From positions 19,559,981 to 19,623,980 of the forward strand of contig NW_004955433.1 in assembly GCF_000276665.1 (NCBI RefSeq): 64,000 nucleotides of DNA, given 5' to 3'. Below, one piece after another: positions 25,141 to 34,374 of this stretch (position 1 is the stretch's first letter; each line of letters starts with the position of its first letter). The position numbers and the translations under genes are program-made. The notes below the pieces were generated by a model that saw nothing but the letters and a program-made list of their open reading frames with translations, was not told where the DNA came from and ran no database searches. Source of the stretch: Chinchilla lanigera. Taxonomy: Eukaryota > Chordata > Mammalia > Rodentia > Chinchillidae.

Positions 25141-25484
25141 TTTAATTGGTTTGTGCTGCTCTAACAAAATACCACCAAGGGACTGACTTTTAAACAACAC
25201 ATATTCTGGAGGGTAAGGGTTATGTGATGGAGGAACCCCCAGGTGCAGTGTCCGATGAAGGTTCTTTCCTTAGACACAGGAGCATCTTGTTGTGCCTTCA
25301 AGTGGTGCAAGGAAGCAAGAAACACTCAGGCCTCCTTTATATGGCCTCTAACTCCGTTGCTGAGAGATCTGCCCTTATGATTTATTTACCTCCCATTGTC
25401 CCCATTTCCTAATATTGTACTATGATACTGAGGGTTAAGATTTCAATGTATACATTTAGGAAGGACACAGTTCAGACCACAGCA
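25141..25484 (-). mobile_element. MLT1/MST-like MaLR LTR
   Basis: The reversed start TGCTGTGGTCTGAACTGTGT (plus-strand end at 25484) and the plus-strand left part GTGCTGCTCTAACAAAATACC are typical of the MLT1/MST branch of MaLR LTRs. Internal blocks such as CTCTAACTCCGTTGCTGAGA also fit. About 344 bp, diverged, with no internal sequence attached. Confidence 0.75.
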
Positions 25485-26694
25485 GCCTGGTAGGGAGACT
25501 GCTATTTCACAGAGCCTGTTCTTCTTTTTTTTTTCAACTTTGAGAATAGCTTTAGATGATATTGTAGTTTCTTATCCACTTCTCATCAGAGTCTTGGCCT
25601 ACCTCCAATCTCCTGGACAAGTGGATGGTGAACAGTTTAAGTAAAAGAGACCAGTAGTATGATTTTGGGGGCTTCCAGAAGGGTCAGAACTCTCTCTCTT
25701 TTTCTCTTTCTCTCTCATCAAGACAAAAGCTCCACTGGACAGCCCATATTTATTTGATTTTGAAAGAAAGGAAAGAGATACTGGGGAAAAATGGGACCTG
25801 AGAAGAATCTTGGGAAGTTAGGTCAAAGAATTCTCCAAGCAGTAAATTTTGCCAATTAACAGCACTGCTTGATCTCTAAGACTGGCAGCTTTATTGCTAT
25901 GGAATAGGGAGTGTCAGCAGCCCATATCCTTGGCGGCCTCAGCTGTGGTGCTATCTTGACTTCAGAGTACTATGCATGTGAACTTTTCCAGCACAGCCAA
26001 AGGTGCCGCTGTTCCGCAACTTAACTCTGCATCGCCTGGTCTCCAGCAGTTTCCCACAGGTACTATACACATTTTATTTATCCATACTTCTTTTTTCCCC
26101 ACATACAAGTATTTTAATGTAAATTTGACAAAGCTTAAAGGTAACAGCATTTTCTTCTCATGAGGAACACACGCTGAGGAAAGAAGATTTCGTGGACATA
26201 TAATACCAATTCCACAGCAGATCTGATACTAGTAAAAACATTCTTTTTTTATCACTTGAGGTAAGCATATAAAGTATCTAACATGAAACAATTAATAGAC
26301 TGAATGATATACAATGTTGGTTACTGTATTCTCTTGCTTTTTTGCACCAACACTAGGACTTAATCAGAAGCTCAAAGCTTGGGGCATATATACACTTCTT
26401 ATTCCCTCCAAAGTAGCTCTTTTTGACAAAGTAACATGAAGTTGTATTTTTAAAAGTTAACCATTTTTAAATAATGTCTGCCTTCTACAGAAATACTTAA
26501 GAAGTACTAACATGCAAACAATGAGAGAGAGAGATATTGTGCTGCAAGATTTTTATAAGTAGAGAATCAGATCCGGGACTTAAGTGGTACATAAAATTGT
26601 TGACTGAAGAAGTCTAGAAAAAGAGTTGAAAGTATATAATACATCATTATCCAACATCTGGAGATAGTAATAGCAGAACAGTAATAGAAACTAA
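25485..26694. other. Unannotated DNA with a CT-rich tract
   Basis: A pyrimidine microsatellite (CTCTCTCTTTTTCTCTTTCT) lies at 25691-25717. The block 25900-26050 is more GC-rich, with overlapping 62-63 codon frames on both strands, but no recognisable protein. Confidence 0.5.
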
Positions 26695-26835
26695 CATTTA
26701 TTAAAGACTGACCACATCTGCCTCTCTGAACTATTCACAGAAATAATGGGAATAATTGTTTCCATTTCATGGAAGAAATGAAGCCATTTGACATAGTTGC
26801 ATGGCAAATCAGTGGCAGCGCAGATTTTAACAAGA
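26695..26835 (-). mobile_element. MIR SINE fragment
   Basis: The plus strand follows the reversed MIR pattern with heavy divergence: ACATTTATTAAAGACTGACC, AATAATGGGAATAATTGTTT, CATTTCATGGAAGAAATGAAG, GCATGGCAAATCAGTGGCAG. An ancient core-SINE remnant. Confidence 0.55.
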
Positions 26836-27227
26836 TACTGGAAAGCCTTGTCTTAAACATTTGTGTTTAAATAAGAGCTTGGTAAAATGATAAAATGACT
26901 GTAAAAATCTTAATGACAATAAGCCGTGGGAAGTGGCATTTTAAAGAGTTCATAGTGCTAAGGGAACAAATCCTGGTTTCTTCACAAGCTGGATGAATGT
27001 GAACGTTAAGCTATGACACTAACCCATGAAATTATATTCTTTGACTACATTGAAAGGCAATTAGACGCCATTCTGTAAACAGTGAAGGGTTTTTATCATA
27101 TTTGAAACTGGAGTGACATGATCAAAGATGAATCTGACCTGAAACTGATTAGTAAAAGTAAAATGGCCACACAGAGTGTTTTGCAAGTAGATGGGTATAA
27201 ATATTAAAATGATAGCAAATTTATGTG
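26836..27227. other. Unannotated DNA
   Basis: No confident assignment. The phrase GGAGTGACATGATCAAAGATG (27112) resembles a motif seen in old interspersed repeats but I cannot name the family. Confidence 0.4.
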
Positions 27228-27386
27228 TCTCACAGCCAGTCATGGTGATGCACGCCTGTAATCCCAGCACTTGGGAGGCTGGGGCAGAAGGATCGTTGTG
27301 AGTTCGAGACCAGCCTCGGTTACAAAACAAGCTCAAGGCCAGCACGAACCGCATACCAAGATCCTGTCTCAAAAAGACAAAAAAAA
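27228..27386 (+). mobile_element. B1-type SINE
   Basis: Forward B1: AGCCAGTCATGGTGATGCAC, GCCTGTAATCCCAGCACTTG, GGAGGCTGGGGCAGAAGGAT, GAGTTCGAGACCAGCCTCGG, then the repeated central segment and CCTGTCTCAAAAAGAC with an A-rich tail. The 7SL-like A box (GTGATGCACGC) and B box (AGTTCGAGACC) of the Pol III promoter are recognisable. Confidence 0.95.
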
Positions 27387-27868
27387 CTACACGTGTTACC
27401 TTTCGTATTCTCAGATATTTTTCCAGTGAATTAACAAATTAAATAATAATGTTAGTTATTAAATGTTAATTAAATTAATATTTAAAAGGTAGAAAAGCTG
27501 TGGCAAGTCTATCGCACAAAGCTGATGGAATTACTCACATAAATGTAGTTTGCAAATACTTACTAATTATTTCAAGTTTTATGAAAAAGATGTACTATTA
27601 ACATGATGGAATACTTCATACAGTTCAAGAATTCTCTGTTTATTAGAAATAGTGAAATAAAATTTGAAATAAATATATATTTATCAAGGTTAGTAATAAA
27701 ATTTGATTATTGTTATGGTATATTTTGATGTCAGCAATATCTAGATTGTCTTATTTGTATTAGTCAATTCAACTTATACATTATATGCACTAGTTACTTT
27801 TTAATTTGGCATATTTATGCCTTTTCTTGTGGTTATATAATTTGTTTTATTTTTTATTATAAACTCTT
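27387..27868. other. Unannotated AT-rich DNA
   Basis: Very AT-rich sequence with no recognised element or gene. Confidence 0.5.
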
Positions 27869-27882
27869 TAAGCTCTATTTTA

Positions 27883-27995
27883 TTTTATTTTATAATCGTT
27901 TTGTTTTGTTTTGTTTTTTCCGGTACCGGGAATTGAATTCATGACCTTGCGCTTGCCAGATAGGTGCTGTGCTGCTGAGCTAAATCCCCAATCCC
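27883..27995 (-). mobile_element. ID-type SINE with perfect target-site duplication
   Basis: The reversed tail is a GTTTT repeat, then TTTTCCGGTACCGGGAATTG, CATGACCTTGCGCTTGCCAG and GCTGAGCTAAATCCCCAATC (reversed 5' end). It is flanked by TAAGCTCTATTTTA at 27869-27882 and 27996-28009, a perfect 14-bp duplication. Few differences from the other ID copies suggest a fairly recent insertion. Confidence 0.96.
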
Positions 27996-28009
27996 TAAGC
28001 TCTATTTTA

Positions 28010-28355
28010 ACCTTCGTGTTTATTGTATTACATAGTATGAATTCAAGGACCATAAATTAGCTCTTGCAGTTGAGACAGAATGAGGAATAGCCACTGAGAA
28101 AAGCTAAAAATATATATGTTTTCTTGTTTCTTCTGCAGTTTCTTTTATATTTTTTTGTCTGATTGAAAATCAGCTCATGTTAACTGAGCACCTATTCTAT
28201 GCTTGTGTAACTGAAGCGCCCTCAGACAGACATAGGCCTTTCAAAATCAATACTTTGAAAAGAGCCGGCAAATTCTGACCTGTGCCATGAACCTTGAAGT
28301 TAGAAGTTTGTAAGGAAACAGAAGTGAAAATGGTAAATCCAACACAGAATATATA
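28010..28355. other. Unannotated DNA
   Basis: About 345 bp with no gene or repeat I can recognise. Confidence 0.5.
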
Positions 28356-28367
28356 AGGAAATAAAAG

Positions 28368-28506
28368 GGGGCTGGGGATTTAGCTCAGCGGCAAAAAACG
28401 CNNNNNNNNNNNNNNNNNNNNNNNNNNNNNNNNNNNNNNNNNNNNNNNNNNNNNNNNNNNNNNNNNNNNNNNNNNNNNNNNNNNNNNNNNNNNNNNNNNN
28501 NTTCCC

Positions 28507-28535
<29 letters not shown>
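28368..28535 (+). mobile_element. ID-type SINE containing the assembly gap
   Basis: The left part is GGGGCTGGGGATTTAGCTCA followed by GCGGCAAAAAACGC; the right part is TTCCC and a run of about 29 A. AGGAAATAAAAG flanks both sides (28356-28367 and 28538-28549), a perfect 12-bp duplication. Everything between, including the 100 Ns, is therefore one SINE insertion. The long pure A-tail and perfect duplication point to a young copy. Confidence 0.95.
28402..28501. other. Assembly gap, 100 N
   Basis: Exactly 100 Ns, the usual placeholder for a gap of unknown size. Two 62- and 110-codon frames that appear to read through it are artefacts of translating Ns and A-runs. Confidence 0.99.
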
Positions 28536-28537
<2 letters not shown>

Positions 28538-28549
28538 AGGAAATAAAAG

Positions 28550-28943
28550 AAACTAAGAATGTGTCCACCTACCAGTGTAAAAACCAACACTGAGGGAAAT
28601 CTAAATAAGCTTATACTTACTTGCAGTTGCATGCATTTATTTGACTTTAAAAGTCACTATGTATTTTGGAGGTCACAAAGATGAGCAATATATTGTCAAT
28701 CTCCCAGTAATTTTGCTTCAGATGAAACCTCTGACTGTATCATGATGATATTTACTTACACTACTTTTTAAGAATGCTTCATTGAAGTCACTGACTTTTT
28801 AGTTGGGTCTGCAAAGGCCTGACAGGTGATCTTGTTATGACAGAACAAAATATTCTACCCTGAAATGATACTGATGCTGCCATTTTCTGACCTTGCAACC
28901 TGGGGAGAGTTATAAAGACCGACTGCAGGTGACATGCTTCTGT
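28550..28943. other. Unannotated DNA
   Basis: No repeat or gene recognised. It lies immediately 3' (on the minus strand) of the small basic open frame at 28944-29192. No poly-A tail, which would have marked a complete retrocopy, was seen. Confidence 0.45.
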
Positions 28944-29192
28944 TTACTTCATAGGCAAACACTTTCTCATGGCCTTAAATGACATTGTTTCTTTATTCTT
29001 TGAATCATTTCTGAACTGTTCTTTCATCTGTTCTTTCCTCTCTGTACGCTTGGCCATCATGTGAATAAACTGTTTTGTTCCAGTGATTATCATATTGCAC
29101 AGCTGGCAAAATGTCAGTGGTTTGGTGACAGAACTACGAAAAATCCTGTCTCTTCTCTCTTGCTGTTCTTTATGACTCAGACACATTATCAT
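28944..29192 (-). pseudogene. Small CxxC-containing open frame, possible retropseudogene or exon remnant
   Basis: An 82-codon minus-strand frame rich in Lys, Glu, Gln and Arg. It has a CQLC pair at about residues 30-33 with a His about 13 residues later (TKQFIHMMAKR), reminiscent of a matrin/U1-type zinc finger lacking its last His. Charged segments (HKEQQERRDR, ERKEQMKEQ) lie on both sides. The neighbouring frame just upstream on the same strand also reads openly, with Cys and Trp, before a stop. This suggests a longer coding sequence broken by a frameshift. I do not recognise the parent gene. Chance is possible, since the frame is short and no tail, duplication or splice-site pair was found. 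Confidence 0.3.
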
Positions 29193-29688
29193 ACAGACAG
29201 ACTACCAAGCATCATCAATTGAGGTTCTGATATGAGCTTACAGTTTCTCCACAGAGCTGATACATGTTTCCAGTCACACTTGGTTGAAACCAAGAAATAA
29301 CTCTGTCTGTGGTTTCTTTTTTCAGGATGTAGCTATTGTTGAGCTTTAATTTCCCAAGCTCTACTCCTGTCTTTTGACAGAAAGTGTGTGTGTGTGTGTG
29401 TGTGTGTGTATGATGATTGGTGGAAGTGATGTAGCCTCCTCACTTGATTTGGTTATTAAATTTATTTAAAAATAATTTATTGACCAAATTAACAAAAATA
29501 CTCTTCTTTTCCTGTATGTTTCAAAACTCAAGTAATTTCCTCTTTCATGAGATGCCCAAATTGATCTCTGTCCTATAAAAGACTCAAAAAATATTTGGCT
29601 TCAGAGATGGACAATTTTGCTTTATAGTCTAATTCTTTCTGTCAGTTTCATTGGCCATGAAAGTAGGATCCATAAGGCTCCCATTTAA
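29193..29688. other. Unannotated DNA with (GT)n
   Basis: A GT run of about 13 units occupies 29384-29409. No other element is visible. Confidence 0.6.
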
Positions 29689-29806
29689 TTTTTTTTTTTT
29701 TTTTTTTTGGTTTTGGTTTTGTTTTTTTTTCCAGTACCGGGAATCGAACTCAAGACCTTGCATTTGCCAGGCAGGAGCTGTGCCCCTGAGCTAAATCCCC
29801 AGCCCC
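29689..29806 (-). mobile_element. ID-type SINE
   Basis: A reversed A-tail (about 21 T, then TTTTGG units), then TTCCAGTACCGGGAATCGAA, CTCAAGACCTTGCATTTGCC and GAGCTAAATCCCCAGCCCC. It is flanked by AAGGCTCCCATTT on the left and AAGGCCCTCATTT on the right, a 13-bp duplication with two mismatches. Confidence 0.95.
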
Positions 29807-29819
29807 AAGGCCCTCATTT

Positions 29820-32409
29820 GAGTAAGAGTAAATAGAAGCTCAGAGGGGTTGTGTAAGTGAAAATTTCAGAAGTAGAGCAGGGAAGAGTATCACAGCAAAT
29901 CACCCTAAGAATAGACTTAGCAGGGATATATTAAGAACCAGGACTTTATTAAATTTGTAATGTGTCACATGTTAGATTTTTAGAGGAATTTTTCCCAGAT
30001 GGATTTTTGTTATTATCAGTTTCCTCATTACTACGTAGAGAAAGGGGAAAGTAGCCCTAAAATAACATGCAAATATTCTTTTGGAACCCACACGAAGGAG
30101 ACTGATGTGGGAAAGTCCAGTGAAGAGAAAAGTTGGAGCAGAAGAAAGTCGGAAATGGTAGTTCATAATATATGTGCCTAAATAATTGAAAAAGATTTTG
30201 TATGCATTTTGAGGGAAAAAGGGAGACCATAGATTAGTGGGGTGGTCCACAATAGGCTTATGTAGCATTTCTTAGACAGAGTGCTTTATTCTATTCCCTT
30301 TGTTCCAAGATCAACTTCCTTATTATGCACATGGAGGGAACACCCTCCCCAGTTGACAGTAGAAGAAGTTATATTTTCTCACTACTCAGCCCAACAAAAC
30401 TTGTTTTTGTTCCATAGCTACCATGTTTCAAGGTTCCAGTGTTCCAGGGGGATAAGTCCCTCCTGTATTAATGACTAAACTCTGCAGCTGAGGTTGTGGA
30501 AGCTCACAGAGTTTTGTGGTAACCCAAATTCACTTAGGTGTAAGTGGTTAATAAAGATTAAAATCAAGTTTTCTGATGCCCGTTTACATACAATGGATCA
30601 GAAATTTTTAATAATCTCAGAACCTTTCATTTAATTTTTCATTAGAATTAACCTTTGGTCAATAATTTCTTTGCTTTTCTCCTATTTTATTTCCTGCACT
30701 GCCTTTCTTTCCTTCCTCTCATGTCTCCTATAGTTCTGGCCTACCTACTATAGACCCGTAGGTGACTAAATCATCCTCAAAATACATGAAAATGTTATTT
30801 CTTTGCTGCCAATTATAACATACATACTATGCAACAGCAATTGTGTTGAAATTCTCGTATTCTGCTCAACAAAATTCTGATGTGGACATTTTACCTCCTT
30901 CTACAGAAAGAAAGCAATTGTGAACAGTCACAAAGCACGTATATGACAATGCAATAGTTTTTGGAAGTATGGGTTAAGAGACAAAGGTTTGGAAAGAGAG
31001 GTATCATTAATATGAAACAGCAAGACATAGGACCTTTTGATTTGACCTTCAGAAATAAAAGAACGTTTCCTTTGTCTGATAAGCTCGTGACATCATCAAA
31101 ACTAGTTGTACCAAATTATTATTTTTTTACTGAGTTGCACACTCTGTCCTTTAGATGTCAGCTGTCATAGAAACTGACAGAAACTAGTAGAAAGGGTAAA
31201 GACAAAATTTCAAAGCCACTTGTGAATTATAAATAAAGTATAACACCATATATTGAATTGTCACTCCAAATCCCTTGCTCAGTGATGATAAGGAGATCTG
31301 CACTTGCTTTAAAGTTTAATATGACCATCACTCACCAAAAGTCAGGCTAAGCCACTTTAGAAAGTGACTACTTGAATGGATGTGTTAGCACATATCCATG
31401 TTTGTACCCTTTCCTTAACCTTTCCCATGTAATTTTACCTTTCTTGTCTTTACCTTATACAAACCACCAGTTTACAGATGTGAGAAATGAATTGTCATCT
31501 ATCACTTTCAAGGAATGGAAATTATCCTTTTAAGTTATAACAACTTAGTTATAAATCACAGAATTTAAAACTTCGACTTTGCTGACCCTGAAATTGTGTG
31601 TGCATTTTTGCCTATGTGTCCATGTGCTACTACAAATTTATCAGCAATCCTTCATTACAAATCTTCTGGTCTGAGTGATAAAATGTTGAAGTCTATGTGA
31701 GGGTAACCTTGAGAATTTATGTCATACTTTCCTTATGCACAGACAAAATTAGTTCATTTATGCCTGCTTATGGGTTCACAAATTTTCATTTTAGTTTAAT
31801 GCATTTCTTAGAATAAATAATGTGAATATATTCTGACTAAAGTAATTTCTATCAAAAATGTCAGAATAACAACATTAGCAAATGAAATAGTCTGCTTATT
31901 CATAGAATTTTAAGTCACTTATTTGCCTGTCTTTTCATAAGTTTGCACTCATAAAATTGAGTATGCTGGAATTTCAGTTTCCATTCTGGTCAGTTAAATG
32001 AGCATACTATTGTGATATGGTCAAAAGAGAAAGCCACTTAAACCTAAGGAGATCAAAATTCTCAGCCCAGATCTTGGCTTTTTCTGAGCACATCTGTACA
32101 TGTTTCTGATCCAGAGGAAGTGAAAATTGTTCTAAATTATCGTTTGTTTCTTATCCAGTTCTATTAATCTCTGATTCCATGAGATGTAAAAGAATAATGA
32201 AAATTATAGCATATCACATGTCCTTAATGAATATACTATTAATGAATTAAAACCTAGATAAGAATGCAAAGGATATTTTCCTTTGCACGCCTAAGGTAAC
32301 TGTGTTATGTGGTCAGTGCTAAGAAAATCCTGCTTTATGGTATTCTCCAGCATTTCCATAATTTCCAAATCTCTACTTTACAAATATAGAAAGTACATGA
32401 GAAAATTCC
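29820..32409. other. Unannotated DNA, longest repeat-poor stretch
   Basis: About 2.6 kb without a recognisable SINE, LINE, LTR or microsatellite. The open frames (30-98 codons) have no identifiable domain. The base composition is typical of the window. If conserved noncoding sequence exists in the window, this is one of the best places to look, but conservation cannot be seen from one genome. Confidence 0.5.
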
Positions 32410-33112
32410 TGTGGTAGACAACTTCTAAAATGTCCCTCATTAATCCCTAAGTTCAGGGTATTCATACTGTCATGTCATCCCTGCCTGCTGCATGTGGGCT
32501 AAACTGAGGATCTTACTTGTAATAAGCAGAATATGGCAAAAAGAACAAGATGTGACCTCCAAGATTATGTTTAAAAAGACTGAGGCTCCCAACTTGGTTG
32601 CCGTTCCTTTCTGTTCGCTTGCTCTGAGGGAGCAAGTAAGCATTCTTTAATTGTGAACAATCCATGAATAAGTCCATGTAACATGACCTGAGGATAGCTT
32701 TTAGCCAGTAGCCAATAAAACCCAAAGGTTTCCAAGTAATAGCCAATGAAGAATTGAATGGTTCCAACAAAATAATGAACACATATATTTTCCAGTTAAG
32801 CTTTAGGAGGATTGCAACCTTAATCATAGGAACCTGAAGGATCTCAAAGTAATAAACTCAAGTATGTCAGGCTAGGATTTTTTTTTTGAGAGGATTTCAC
32901 TATTATGCTAGGCTGGCCTTGAACTCGCTATATGGGTCCATGCTGGCATCACACTTTCAACAGTCCTGGCCTCTCAAGTGCTGGGATTACAAGCATGTTC
33001 CACCATGCCTGCCCATCCTAGAGTTCTTCACTACAGAAACTGAGGAAATGAAATGTTGTGTTAAGCCACTATGTTCTGGATAATTTGTTATGTGGCAGGA
33101 GATAACCAATAT
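32410..33112 (+). mobile_element. MLT1-type MaLR LTR, split by a B1 SINE
   Basis: It starts TGTGGTAGACAACTTCTAAA, followed by MLT1-like blocks: ACATGTGGGCTAAACT-type sequence and AATATGGCAAAAAGAACAAGA. The diagnostic 3' end GTTAAGCCACTATGTTCTGG, then TAATTTGTTATGTGGCAGGA, is the decayed form of the MLT1 '..taagccactaagtttgtggtaatttgttacagcagca..' terminus. The B1 SINE at 32879-33015 interrupts it. Ancient and well diverged. Confidence 0.75.
32879..33015 (-). mobile_element. B1-type SINE inserted in an MLT1 LTR
   Basis: The reversed B1 reads TTGAGAGGATTTCACTATTATG, GGCTGGCCTTGAACTCGC, CTCAAGTGCTGGGATTACAA and ATGTTCCACCATGCCTGCCC. It lies between the body and the tail of the MLT1 LTR, so it is younger than that LTR. 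Confidence 0.9.
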
Positions 33113-33269
33113 GCTTCCCCTTTAACAGTGAAGTGGACAGGACTCAAAGTTCATACTTGCAGGTGCAGAAGAGTGGTAAACACAAGTAATTTTTGCAGTG
33201 GAGGAAGGTGTGTACCCGGGAAGTTTGAATTCTTAGACAAAAATAAAAGTCCTGGCATTAGAAAAATAG

Positions 33270-33432
33270 ACTCTATCTATAATTATACATATATAGTTAC
33301 TATAAACATACATATATACTACATCTACAACTATACATACATAACTATATACATATATAGTTATACATATAGTTATATATACAGTCATAACATATAGTTA
33401 CATATTATATATATACTTATATATACTGTTTT
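33270..33432. repeat. AT-rich simple repeat, (TATACA)n-like
   Basis: Irregular TATA/CATA/TATAGT units over about 160 bp, with many self-complementary stretches (for example ATATATAGTTATACATATAG). A 108-codon open frame across it is an Ile/Tyr-rich artefact. Confidence 0.9.
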
Positions 33433-33519
33433 AGTGGTTTTTATATACATACATTAATTACTTGGCATCTTTACAAAGTTTTATTTTTGTTTCCTATTAT
33501 CATTCTTTTACTTTTCTTT

Positions 33520-34355
33520 CACTTGTTTGTATTTTGGGATCGTCATGCAAGAGAAATCATGTTATTTAACTTCCTATGTCTGATTTATTTCACTTAGCAT
33601 TGTGGTCTCAAAATGTATCCATTTAACTACAAATGACTCAATTTTCTGTCTTCACAGCTGACTAGTAACATATTTTCTTTATCCATTTGTTGATGGGATT
33701 ATAGGCTGCTTCCAAAATTTAGGTATTATAAAGCATGTTGCTATGAACATAGGTATGCATGTATCACGGTGGTATAATATGTTAAATATCTGGGGAAGAT
33801 ATCTCAAAGAGATGTAGCTGGGTCAAATGGAATTTTGGTTTTTTAGTTTTTCTGAGGAATTTTCACACTAAAAGATATTATATTAATTTACTATTCTCCC
33901 AATATGGTTCTATTTTCCTCAAAATATTGCCAACATTTATTGCTTTTCTCAGTTCTTGAATATGGCATTTCTTTCTGGAGTAAAATGAAATCTTATTGTT
34001 GTTTTGATTTGCATTTCTCTAATAGCTAAAGATATTGAACATTTTTTAAAGTGCTTATTGGCCAGTTGTATTGCTTCTTTTGAGAAGAATTTATTCATCT
34101 TAATTCTCCATGTTTGTCTTCATGTCTGTTTTAAAGTTATACACCTCTTTTCCATGGTTAAGAGTGGTATTATGGTAGCTTTTATTGGCTTTTGTTGTAT
34201 ATCAATACCTACTTTGTCTTTGACTCTCTTGAGGACAGTGCTGGGATTGCCAGGGTGGCATAATAGTTGCTATTAACTGGATCATACCATTTGCTAATGT
34301 TTGTTTGTCTTTGTAACATTAGTAATACCACATTTCATTTCTAGAGAACTCCATG
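33520..34355 (-). mobile_element. L1 LINE 3' portion
   Basis: Reversed L1 ORF2 end and 3' UTR: TTATTTCACTTAGCATTGTGG, TTGTTGATGGGATTATAGGC, AGCTGGGTCAAATGGAATTT, TTTTGATTTGCATTTCTCTA, TTCTTTTGAGAAGAATTTAT. Old L1M-type copy with no open frame of note. Limits are approximate. Confidence 0.8.
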
Positions 34356-34374
34356 TTTGGCCAATAAGCTTAGT

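Noticed and set aside
28300..28632. Open frames of 62 and 110 codons across the N gap
   Set aside because: They exist only because Ns and the A-tail of the ID SINE translate without stops.
33071..33397. 108-codon plus-strand frame
   Set aside because: It combines the MLT1 LTR end with an AT microsatellite; the C-terminal half is a Tyr/Ile repeat artefact.
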